Shown here piece after piece: positions 51,674 to 58,503 of a stretch of DNA of 58,503 nucleotides. Numbering within the stretch: position 1 is the first letter of the stretch; the number at the start of each line of letters is the position of its first letter. Both the position numbers and the translations under genes were made by a program. Origin of the DNA: an uncultured Roseburia sp. GTDB taxonomy: Bacteria > Bacillota > Clostridia > Lachnospirales > Lachnospiraceae. The stretch covers positions 1 through 58,503 of the forward strand of contig CANRSX010000032.1 of assembly GCA_947642555.1 (NCBI GenBank), read 5' to 3'. The notes beneath the pieces are model-generated. The model was not told the origin of the DNA, ran no database searches, and saw only the letters and a program-made list of their open reading frames with translations.

Positions 51674-51755
51674 TTCTGCTTTTTTTAACAGTTTATCCCG
51701 TACCGCCCGCCGCGTCAATCCGTTTTCTTTCGCCGCCCCGCTGCTGCCCGCCGTC

Positions 51756-52184
51756 TCACTGCGCCGCCATTTTCCCGATAAAAAAATAGAGCGCCCCGAC
51801 ACATTTTCCGAGCGCCATCATAAGCATCACCCAAAATAGTCCGGTCTTTAACCTCGTCCGGCGGAACATGATCGGAAACGTGTTGATGATCTCCGCGAGG
51901 GCCACCGCAATACAGCCGACAAAAATCCCTGCGGAAATCCCGTATGCACATAAAAACAGCGGTCCGAGCGGGAAGCGGAGGAATGGAAAAACCGAGGCGA
52001 GATTCCCGAAAATCCCGCCGAGGATCACCGCGTTTTCAAAATGCATGGTCTCGGCCGCCCGGTTGCACTTTCCGATCATCCGCGGGATCACCCCGATCGC
52101 GATCAGAAACGCAAACGTACCCGCCGATACCGCAAAGCCGGCCGAAAGCCCGCACAGTCCGAGAAAGATATGCCTAATTAACAT
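51756..52184 (-). CDS. spoVAB: Stage V sporulation protein AB
   Basis: 142-aa membrane protein with four to five helices. Family pattern: GLCGLSAGFAVSAGTFAFLI, AIGVIPRMIGKCN, ILGGIFGNLASVFPFLRFPL, GIFVGCIAVALAEIINTFPI. Part of the SpoVA system of the forespore inner membrane. ATG 52184 overlaps the end of spoVAA by 11 bases, indicating coupled translation. The longer open frame upstream lies inside spoVAA and is rejected. Confidence 0.9.
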   Translation of the reverse strand: MLIRHIFLGLCGLSAGFAVSAGTFAFLIAIGVIPRMIGKCNRAAETMHFENAVILGGIFGNLASVFPFLRFPLGPLFLCAYGISAGIFVGCIAVALAEIINTFPIMFRRTRLKTGLFWVMLMMALGKCVGALYFFIGKMAAQ

Positions 52185-52827
52185 CAATGCCGTGTCCCTT
52201 CCTCTCCGCGTTTTCGATAAATGCCGTATCGATATCCTTCTCGTATTTGCGCATCTCCACCTGGATCGGCGTTGGATCCGGCGTGATCTTTTTGTGTCCC
52301 ACATGATTAAAAAAGATCAGGATTCCAAGCGCCATGCCCACGCTGTAGCAGACCTCGAGCTCCGTCACGCCGTCGGATGCCGTTCCCATCACCTGAAGAT
52401 AAAATTTCGAAAAGACATCCGTCACGCCAACGTCGTTGTTAAACGCCATGATGGTAAAAGACGCCCCGAAAAAAATAATGATGCAGAGAACCACCGTCTT
52501 TACCGCGTCGACCCATTTCGGCCTGTCCGGGTTCGGGATATACTCGATAATAAAATCGCTTTCCCCCTCGTTGGAAATGTCAAGTCCCGGATATTCCTCA
52601 TGGATCTGCTCTATGATTTTTAACACGGAAAACACCTTCATCACCGGTTTCTGCTTCCGCGGATTCATGGCATCCTCAAACGTATATATTTTTTTCTGCT
52701 TCAGCTGACGCACTACAGCCGGATCGGCGCATTCCATTTTTGCGATATCGGAAAGCTTCACATGCCGGTCTGTCACAATCGTGTTCTGGTCAATTTTCAG
52801 ATATAACGTCTCTCCACCGGCGCTCAT
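52174..52827 (-). CDS. spoVAA: Stage V sporulation protein AA
   Basis: 217 aa. A soluble N-terminal domain (LYLKIDQNTIVTDRHVKLSD; VLKIIEQIHEEYPGLDISN) is followed by two membrane helices (VVLCIIIFFGASFTIMAF and the segment around YSVGMALGILIFFNHVGHKK). This matches SpoVAA. In Bacillus spoVAA and AB head the spoVA operon. It overlaps the small membrane protein gene upstream by 4 bases (ATGA). Confidence 0.92.
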   Translation of the reverse strand: MSAGGETLYLKIDQNTIVTDRHVKLSDIAKMECADPAVVRQLKQKKIYTFEDAMNPRKQKPVMKVFSVLKIIEQIHEEYPGLDISNEGESDFIIEYIPNPDRPKWVDAVKTVVLCIIIFFGASFTIMAFNNDVGVTDVFSKFYLQVMGTASDGVTELEVCYSVGMALGILIFFNHVGHKKITPDPTPIQVEMRKYEKDIDTAFIENAERKGHGIDVN

Positions 52828-52985
52828 ACGTTTATCCCGTCTTCCGCTTCCATTTCGCGCTCCACGAGCGTTCCCTCCGCCGGTATCTTATCCTGTCTGC
52901 CCTGTACCACGTAAATGAGCACGCCGCAGACCAGCGCCGCCGCGACAAGCCCGATCAGATATGCCCGGTATTTTTTACAGTTCAT
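52824..52985 (-). CDS. Small single-pass membrane protein ahead of spoVAA
   Basis: 53 aa: a basic start (MNCKKYRAYLIG), one membrane helix (LVAAALVCGVLIYVVQG) and an acidic tail. The ATG at 52985 follows AAAGGACG, and its stop overlaps the spoVAA ATG, so it is translated with the operon. No family is recognised. First gene of the spoVA transcript and possibly a sporulation protein by position only. Confidence 0.7.
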   Translation of the reverse strand: MNCKKYRAYLIGLVAAALVCGVLIYVVQGRQDKIPAEGTLVEREMEAEDGINV

Positions 52986-53120
52986 ATGCCATCGTCCTTT
53001 CTTTTTTCTACTGGTTATTGTTTCTATTTTCACAAATATTATGTATGTGATTGCATTTTGCCGGAAAACGTGATACGTTTGATTTCTGAAAATATATACA
53101 GACCAGAAAGGGAAGACCAG

Positions 53121-53900
53121 ATGGCAGTGACAAAGGAAATACTCGCGCTCGCCGTGGAGATGGGAGATCTTCTGCTGCGCAACGGCGCGGAGGTATACCG
53201 TGTGGAGGACACCGTCATGCATATTTTAAATGCTTACGAGATCCATGATTATGATGTATATGTCCTCTCAAACGGGATTTTTGCGAGCGCCAATGAAGAC
53301 CGCGACGACGCGTGCAGCATGATACGCCACGTCCCGCTCGGCGCGACACATTTAGGGCGCATCGCCGCATTAAACCAGCTCTCCAGGGAGATCTGCTCCC
53401 ACGAGTGCTCCCTCTCCGAAGCCTGGGAACGGCTGGAAACCTGCAAAACAATCCCCTATAACAAAACGGCGGTCCGGCTGTTTTTCTGCGGCCTCGGCTG
53501 CGCGTGCTTCGGCTATCTGTTCGGCGGCGGACCGCTCGATGCCGTCACCGCCTTTTTCATCGGACTTGTGCTGCAGATCTTTTTAGATGCGCTCGGGCGC
53601 TCGAAAAGCTCGAAATTCATCAAAAATATTCTCGGAAGCGCGCTTGTCACGCTGCTGGCGCTTCTTGCCATGCTGCCCGGTATCCCGGTGCATTATGATA
53701 AGGTGATCATCGGCAGTATCATGCCTCTGGTTCCGGGAATTGCGCTCACCACGTCGATCCGCGACTTTTTTAACGGCGATTACTTATCGGGCGCGATCCA
53801 TATGATTGACGCAATACTGACCGCGTTTTGTATCGCTGTGGGCGTCGGCACGGTGATCACCGTGTTCCGCTCTCTGATGGGAGGAGGACTGTTTACATGA
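53121..53900 (+). CDS. Threonine/serine exporter family protein, large subunit
   Basis: 259 aa, ThrE N-terminal type (DUF1212). A soluble region (LALAVEMGDLLLRNGAEVYR, VEDTVMHILNAYEIHDYDVY) is followed by five membrane helices, including GTAVRL-like segments and LLALLAMLPGIPVHYDKVII and IMPLVPGIALTTSIRDFFNG. With the next gene it makes the split form of ThrE. Exports small amino acids or related acids. Start ATG 53121 with GAAAGGGAAG upstream. It is divergent from the spoVA operon, with a shared promoter region of about 135 bp. Confidence 0.9.
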   Translation: MAVTKEILALAVEMGDLLLRNGAEVYRVEDTVMHILNAYEIHDYDVYVLSNGIFASANEDRDDACSMIRHVPLGATHLGRIAALNQLSREICSHECSLSEAWERLETCKTIPYNKTAVRLFFCGLGCACFGYLFGGGPLDAVTAFFIGLVLQIFLDALGRSKSSKFIKNILGSALVTLLALLAMLPGIPVHYDKVIIGSIMPLVPGIALTTSIRDFFNGDYLSGAIHMIDAILTAFCIAVGVGTVITVFRSLMGGGLFT

Positions 53901-54340
53901 TTCTGCAATTTATCGTCTGTATCTTTGCCACGATATCCTTTGCCGTGCTTTTTACCGCGCCGAAATCCGAGCTGATCTTCTGCGGTCTGTGCGGGGCGGT
54001 CGGCTGGATCGTATATCTGTCCTGCCTTGAGCTTGACACCGGCGCCACGATCGCGAATCTGCTCGCGACCCTGGCGCTGACCCTGCTGGCCAGAATCATC
54101 TCCGCCCTGCACAAAATGCCGGTGACGATCTACCTGATCTCCGGCATCTTCCCGCTGGTACCGGGCGCCGGCATCTACTATACGTCGTACTACTTTATCA
54201 TGAACGAGATGGCGGAGTGCTCGAAAGCCGGGATGGACACCGTCAAGGTCGCAGGCGCGATCGTACTTGGCATCGTGTTCGGCTTCGCTCTGCCGCAGAG
54301 CTGGTTCAACCGGCTTCCGCATCTGCGGCGCGGCAGATAA
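53897..54340 (+). CDS. Threonine/serine exporter family protein, small subunit
   Basis: 147 aa, ThrE C-terminal type (DUF3815). Five helices. Markers: FCGLCGAVGWIVYLSCLE, ATIANLLATLALTLLARIIS and the conserved GIFPLVPGAGIYYTSYYFIM. Its ATG overlaps the stop of the large subunit (ATGA), showing coupled translation of the two-part transporter. Confidence 0.9.
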   Translation: MILQFIVCIFATISFAVLFTAPKSELIFCGLCGAVGWIVYLSCLELDTGATIANLLATLALTLLARIISALHKMPVTIYLISGIFPLVPGAGIYYTSYYFIMNEMAECSKAGMDTVKVAGAIVLGIVFGFALPQSWFNRLPHLRRGR

Positions 54341-54407
54341 AAGACGGCATATGCCCGCACGCACTATACGGCCCCAGTGGGAGAATAAATCCATCATAAT
54401 CTGTCAG

Positions 54408-54441
54408 CCCGGCAGCGAAACCGCCGCCGGGTCGATTTTTT
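54408..54441 (+). terminator. Rho-independent terminator of the ThrE-type genes
   Basis: CCCGGC (54408-54413) pairs with GCCGGG (54426-54431), followed by TCG and six T. It stands between convergent transcripts. Confidence 0.82.
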
Positions 54442-54448
54442 CGGATGC

Positions 54449-55459
54449 TCAAACCGCCTGCCTTTTTCGCCGGGTAGAAATCAAAACATACAGTACAAAC
54501 CATGCGATACAGTGAATTGCGAGAATACCAGTATCTTTCATCGCCGTTCCCATACTCCCGGCGGACAGGGCCATAATGCCTTCAAAGGCCGGCTGGGATG
54601 GAACGATATTGCAGATGACCGCCAGCGGCCCACTCACCCCGATCAGAGCGCATACAAGAGGTACGGCCAGGAACAGCAGCATGACAATCTTGATATAGAC
54701 CACTCCGATCATCAGTCCCTCGGAGAGCTTGCCGATGAACAGTCCGATCATTGCCGCCACAAAGGATGACAGCACGATCAATGCCAGCATCAGCCCGAAA
54801 TTCTGCAGGGACAATCGGAAACAGATACACGCAGTCACTATGGAAGACAGACTGCCAAAGAGGAAGCCCACCACCACCTTCTGCAAAATGTACTGGCCAG
54901 ACGTCTGCGGCAGGATTTCGTTGACAAAGGCCACGCCATCCTCTTTTTCGGAAATGATGTTCATGGCGTTGAAGGTACAGCCCATGAACATGGCGACGAT
55001 CAGCACAGCAGGGATGAAAATGCCCTCCACGCTTTCCAGAAGGTCGGGACGATCCAGTATCCGGATTTCTGCCTGGTCCGCCGCTTCCCGCCGCTCATAG
55101 AGGGTGGGCAGAGTCGCCGCCGCCTGACGGAAAATATCCAGCTCGTCCCCGCTGACTGCGGTTTTGAGGCTGTCACCGTCTGCCCTCACGCCGATCACAT
55201 TGGTAGACGGTTCATTGATGGCGGCGGTCAGTTCTTCCTGTGTCCCATACGCCGTTACCGGCCCGTACCGCTTCAGCCATGTGACCGTCTGCGGGGACAG
55301 CTCATTTTCCAGCACCCCGAAGTGCAGTTCCCCCAGGCTGGACATATCAATGGAACCCATGAAATTCAAAGCCACAGCCACCAGAACAGGGAGCAGGAAG
55401 GTCATCAGGCAGAATTTATCCCGCAGAACGCTTTTCATCTGATATTTTAACCCCTTCAT
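54449..55459 (-). CDS. ABC transporter permease (ABC-2 type) 1
   Basis: 336 aa. One N-terminal helix (FCLMTFLLPVLVAVALNFM), an extracytoplasmic domain of about 120 residues, then five or six helices (IPAVLIVAMFMGCTFNAMNI through the C-terminal IHCIAWFVLYVLIST). This is the ABC-2 exporter layout. It follows permease 2 after 3 bases and is the last gene of the operon. Substrate unknown; the adjacent two-component kinase suggests peptide or antibiotic export. Confidence 0.85.
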   Translation of the reverse strand: MKGLKYQMKSVLRDKFCLMTFLLPVLVAVALNFMGSIDMSSLGELHFGVLENELSPQTVTWLKRYGPVTAYGTQEELTAAINEPSTNVIGVRADGDSLKTAVSGDELDIFRQAAATLPTLYERREAADQAEIRILDRPDLLESVEGIFIPAVLIVAMFMGCTFNAMNIISEKEDGVAFVNEILPQTSGQYILQKVVVGFLFGSLSSIVTACICFRLSLQNFGLMLALIVLSSFVAAMIGLFIGKLSEGLMIGVVYIKIVMLLFLAVPLVCALIGVSGPLAVICNIVPSQPAFEGIMALSAGSMGTAMKDTGILAIHCIAWFVLYVLISTRRKRQAV

Positions 55460-55462
55460 GCC

Positions 55463-56458
55463 TCACCCCTCCTTTCCGATTTCCCGATGAAACGCAAGCC
55501 GCACCGCCAGGAACAGCAGCACGATTGTACCGACAGCACCGATATAATAGACTGGCGAAACAGCCGTTCCAAAATAGGCGTTTTTCAGCCCCATGTAGAC
55601 ATGATAGAACGGATGATAATGGATCCAGTCAAACTTGACCGATGTGTTGGCGGACAAAAATACAGGTGTTGCGGCAAAAATGGCAATGACCAGATAAGCC
55701 AGTGTAAATTGCCGGAAGTCCTTCAGCAGCAGTGCGCAGAATAGTCCCACCAGGGCCATCAGCAACGACAGAATCGCTGTCTGAAGCAAAACGGCAGGCA
55801 GCACCGCCGCCCCATCTGCAAGACCCGTATTCAGCAGGGTGAGCAGTACCGCAAAGACCAGATCACAGAGCAGGAACACTGCCAGCTTGGACAGCAGGAA
55901 CAGGTCTTTTTGCAGCGGGAGGATAGCGTGGACGCGGATCACGCCCATGCCCTTTTCCCTGAACAGTACAGCGGCAATCCCCAGAAAGCCCACAGCGGCC
56001 AACTCAAAAAACAGCAGTTCACAGGTGATCTCTTTCCTGGCTTTCTGTTCCGGCGTGTTTGTGCCAAGCACCTCCGGGGGCAGACTCACCGAGGGCTCCA
56101 GCAGGGACAGGGCATAGTCCGCCCGGTGGCGGTCAATGTGTTCCGCCCCTTTGTAAATCACCACCCGCACATCCCCGGCGCTGGCGTCCAGCCCCACTCC
56201 GTTGGCATCGGAGGACAGGGCGGCGTCCATAGCCTCCATAGACGGAACGGTCTGTACCAGGGAGGATTTGGAGGCCTGCGTTTCCGCCGGGTCATACAGG
56301 TACACATGGTAGGGTTCCATCTGCATGAAGCGGATATAGCCCAGATTCACATAGGCCGTATAGAGTGCCAGAAAACCGATCGCCATCAGAAAGAACTTCC
56401 CCGATGCCAGCATCCTGCAGTCCTTTTTGAACAGAGCGCAAAAACCTTTTCCCATCAC
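55463..56458 (-). CDS. ABC transporter permease (ABC-2 type) 2
   Basis: 331 aa, same topology as permease 1: an N-terminal helix (FFLMAIGFLALYTAYVNLGY), a long outer loop (about 45-145), and a bundle of helices starting with ELLFFELAAVGFLGIAAVLF. The two permeases probably form a heterodimer. Start M1 or M2; the M1 codon overlaps the end of the ATPase gene by 4 bases. Confidence 0.85.
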   Translation of the reverse strand: MMGKGFCALFKKDCRMLASGKFFLMAIGFLALYTAYVNLGYIRFMQMEPYHVYLYDPAETQASKSSLVQTVPSMEAMDAALSSDANGVGLDASAGDVRVVIYKGAEHIDRHRADYALSLLEPSVSLPPEVLGTNTPEQKARKEITCELLFFELAAVGFLGIAAVLFREKGMGVIRVHAILPLQKDLFLLSKLAVFLLCDLVFAVLLTLLNTGLADGAAVLPAVLLQTAILSLLMALVGLFCALLLKDFRQFTLAYLVIAIFAATPVFLSANTSVKFDWIHYHPFYHVYMGLKNAYFGTAVSPVYYIGAVGTIVLLFLAVRLAFHREIGKEG

Positions 56459-57303
56459 GATAACCCCCTTCCTGTGTACTGGATGAACATATCCTCCAGC
56501 GTCGGTTCCTGGGAGTGGATGCTGATGATCTCATCATGGGCAAAGGGGATGCCCGCCTCCAGCTCCGGGGCCTCTATGGTTTTCGACTCCCGCTGTCCCT
56601 GGTACAGATAGTCGATGACCACCCGGTGATTGCTGTTTTTCTCCTTCAGGCGTTTGGGAGTATCCAGGGCTACCAGGTTCCCGTTAGAGATGAATGCCAC
56701 CCGGTCACACAGGAGGTCAGCGTCCACCATATTGTGGGTAGTGACAAACACTGTTGTCCCTTTTTTCCGTTCCTGCTCGATGATTTTCCGGAACAGCACC
56801 GCGCCGGAGGGGTCAAGGCCGCTGGTGGGTTCGTCCAGGAACAGCAGCCGGGGGTTACTCACCAGTGCCCGCGCCATGCTTACCCTCTGGCGCATTCCCT
56901 TGGAGTAGGAGGACACCGGCTTTTTCAGAAAGTCCGGCTTAAACTCCAGCGTGTCCAGCAGCTCCCCCACATCCCGCCGCTGCTCCTTTGGATAGAACGA
57001 GGCGAAATAGTTCAGATTATCCACGGCGCTTAAATTGGCGTACAGATAGGGGAACTCAAAGAGGACGCCAATCTTCTGGAAAAACTCCTGCCCGTGGGCA
57101 GCGGAGATGTCCTGCCCAAACAGGGAGACTTTCCCGCCGTGCCCCTTCAAAATCCCGGTGAGTATCTTCTGCGTTGTAGACTTTCCAGAGCCGTTCGGCC
57201 CCAGGAAGCCGAAAATCTCCCCATCCTCCACAGTGAAGTTTAACCCGTGGAGGGCCTGCCTGTCTTTGCTATAGGAGAATGTCAGGTTCCTGACCTCGAT
57301 CAT
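56455..57303 (-). CDS. ABC transporter ATP-binding protein
   Basis: 282 aa. Walker A GPNGSGKSTT, signature YSKGMRQRVSMARAL, Walker B LLFLDEPTSGLD, switch histidine in FVTTHNMVDADLL. C-terminal regulatory part as in ABC-2 exporters (ALDTPKRLKEKNSNHRVV). Powers the two permeases downstream. Its ATG overlaps the stop of a 50-aa gene upstream, so the operon starts with that small gene. Confidence 0.95.
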   Translation of the reverse strand: MIEVRNLTFSYSKDRQALHGLNFTVEDGEIFGFLGPNGSGKSTTQKILTGILKGHGGKVSLFGQDISAAHGQEFFQKIGVLFEFPYLYANLSAVDNLNYFASFYPKEQRRDVGELLDTLEFKPDFLKKPVSSYSKGMRQRVSMARALVSNPRLLFLDEPTSGLDPSGAVLFRKIIEQERKKGTTVFVTTHNMVDADLLCDRVAFISNGNLVALDTPKRLKEKNSNHRVVIDYLYQGQRESKTIEAPELEAGIPFAHDEIISIHSQEPTLEDMFIQYTGRGLS

Positions 57304-57452
57304 TCGTCATCACCCCACTTTCCATGCTGACCCTTCTTCTGCTCCTGCTGGCGCCTGCTCCACCACTTCATAAACCTGACCTTGAAGGGGATGGAGATGA
57401 TCAGCACCGCCACGATTACCAGCCACCAGTACCATTCCAGTCCTAAAAACAT
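57300..57452 (-). CDS. 50-aa single-pass membrane protein heading the ABC operon
   Basis: Reads MFLGLEWYWWLVIVAVLIIS, then a basic tail (PFKVRFMKWWSRRQQEQKK) ending GKWGDDE. A perfect GGAGGT lies seven bases before the ATG, and its TGA overlaps the ATPase start codon. One Trp-rich membrane helix and a cationic cytoplasmic tail suggest an accessory subunit or regulator of the transporter. No family recognised. Confidence 0.75.
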   Translation of the reverse strand: MFLGLEWYWWLVIVAVLIISIPFKVRFMKWWSRRQQEQKKGQHGKWGDDE

Positions 57453-57566
57453 AAGCGTTACCTCCTTATTTCCGCGGACAGCCGGCCGGTCGGATCTTTC
57501 TGCGTATCCGATCCGGCGTCCGCCGCAGGATGATGGGGTAAGAATAAGAACATGCGATGAAGTCTG

Positions 57567-57594
57567 TGTGAAATCAGTGTGAAGTTGATGTGAA
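57567..57594. promoter_or_regulatory. Three TGTGAA boxes spaced 11 bp: probable response-regulator operator
   Basis: TGTGAA starts at 57567, 57578 and 57589, one helical turn apart. Direct repeats at 11-bp spacing are typical of OmpR-family regulator sites. The boxes lie about 115 bases upstream of the ABC operon and just after the kinase gene. The regulator itself is probably encoded beyond the right edge. Confidence 0.65.
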
Positions 57595-57598
57595 ATTT

Positions 57599-58503
57599 TT
57601 ATTTTATAACAGGAATAGAAAAAAAGAACTCTGCTCCGTCCGGCCGGTTTGCTGCGCCATACGCAAAATGCTGCATGGAAAGAATCTGCGCCACGATCGC
57701 AAGCCCCAGCCCGGAACCGCTGTATTTTGTATTTTTATCACGGTAAAATTTCGTCCAGATGTTTGAAAGGCTTTCCTGCGGAATCGGATGTCCCTGATTA
57801 TAGACAGAAAAATCCAGCATACCGTCCCGTTCTCTGAGCGAAAGCTTCAAAATGCCGCCCGGCCGGACATTTCGTTTTGCGTTGATGATCAGATTATTCA
57901 GCACCTGCTCCATCCTGTTCTTATCAGTATTGACACAGACAGGATGTTCCGGCAGTTCATACTGAAGCTCAAAATCGGCATCCGGGATATCCATCAGCAG
58001 CCGGCCGGCTACCGTCTCCAGAAATTCCACAAAGTCGAAGCGCTCCGGGGTAAGTTCTATGGCCCCGTTTTCCAGCGCAGACAGGTCAAGCAGGGTTGTG
58101 ATCAGGCTGCCCATACGTTCTGTTTCTGCTATGATGACCTCGTAATAATCCTGCCTTTTTCCCTCATCCGTTTCATCCTGCAGCCCTTCGGCATAAGCCC
58201 GGATCACGCCCAGCGGCGTTTTCATTTCGTGGGAAAGACTGTCCACCAGTTCCTTCCGCTCAGCCAGCAGGCGTTTTTTCTGCTCCACGTCCTGTTCCAG
58301 CTTTCCGTTTACCTGTTCCAGCTCCTCAAATGCTTTCTGAAGGTTCCCGGCCATAACGTTCAGACTATGGGAAAGCTGCCCAAACTCATCACGTCCTGTC
58401 ACCTCGCAAGGATGTGAGAAGTCTAAATCTGCCATCCGACCGGCGGCTTCATTCAGTTCAGACACGGGCTTTGAGATAAACCGTGCCATCCACAGGTCAA
58501 TCA
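57599..58503 (-). CDS. Sensor histidine kinase, partial (N-terminus outside the window)
   Basis: Frame runs to the right edge, so the sensor and membrane part are missing. Visible: HAMP (SKPVSELNEAAGRMADLDF), coiled coil, HisKA with phospho-acceptor in SLSHEMKTPLGVIRAYAEGL, N box LNNLIINAKRNV, and G boxes YSGSGLGLAIVAQIL. Ends FFFSIPVIK. Next to an ABC exporter operon with operator-like repeats between them, the usual layout of antimicrobial-peptide sensing modules. Confidence 0.93.
   Translation of the reverse strand, partial: IDLWMARFISKPVSELNEAAGRMADLDFSHPCEVTGRDEFGQLSHSLNVMAGNLQKAFEELEQVNGKLEQDVEQKKRLLAERKELVDSLSHEMKTPLGVIRAYAEGLQDETDEGKRQDYYEVIIAETERMGSLITTLLDLSALENGAIELTPERFDFVEFLETVAGRLLMDIPDADFELQYELPEHPVCVNTDKNRMEQVLNNLIINAKRNVRPGGILKLSLRERDGMLDFSVYNQGHPIPQESLSNIWTKFYRDKNTKYSGSGLGLAIVAQILSMQHFAYGAANRPDGAEFFFSIPVIK

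Overview
The window reads as a stretch of chromosome from a motile, spore-forming, anaerobic Firmicute, most likely a gut or rumen Lachnospiraceae. The grounds are a TLR5-type flagellin next to csrA, a CheV, spoVA genes, an anaerobic sulfatase-maturase-like radical SAM enzyme, a permuted GH3 beta-glucosidase, and a high-GC chromosome with AT-rich patches only at mobile or decayed loci. Nearly every gene lies on the minus strand. The exception is a two-gene ThrE-type exporter (53121-54340).

Layout: 1-445 transposase debris; 541-2611 flagellin and csrA; 2705-3187 an AT-rich element and a small region transcribed from opposed promoters; 3226-7991 metH, a radical SAM/SPASM maturase and mnmA; 8190-8978 a short FliD-like protein; 9042-11145 ung, hisF, hisH; 11156-14576 a charged membrane protein, cheV and a lipoprotein; 14655-17558 a two-component system and a membrane protein; 17673-22731 ssrA, smpB, rnr, secG, eno, a classic Firmicute housekeeping block; 22822-25297 an SGNH/MBOAT O-acylation pair; 25424-31767 folC, degV, a transglutaminase lipoprotein, an M18 aminopeptidase and ilvE; 31906-36016 two secreted serpins with an ECF-type sigma factor and its probable anti-sigma; 36111-44979 MATE, GH3, purE, an M29-like peptidase, an HD hydrolase, small membrane proteins and pyrE.

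45000-50322 is an accessory island. It holds decayed reductase genes, an XRE regulator, a radical SAM/SPASM enzyme with an unusual N-terminal cysteine pattern, a small protein starting with a serine tract (FVSNSSSSSF), an unrecognised 251-aa protein and a broken AlbA-type protein. A 28-bp direct repeat brackets its core. Two near-identical promoter blocks precede the serine-tract gene and the 251-aa gene. This is the best candidate for an undescribed system, probably a radical-SAM modification system acting on the serine-tract protein, but the substrate relationship is inference.

50412-52985 is a partial spoVA cluster (spoVAA, AB, AC; no AD or AE). 54449-58503 is an ABC exporter operon, including a 50-aa membrane protein, next to a sensor kinase that runs off the right edge. 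Three TGTGAA boxes at exact 11-bp spacing lie between them. No CRISPR array, rRNA or tRNA gene was seen.
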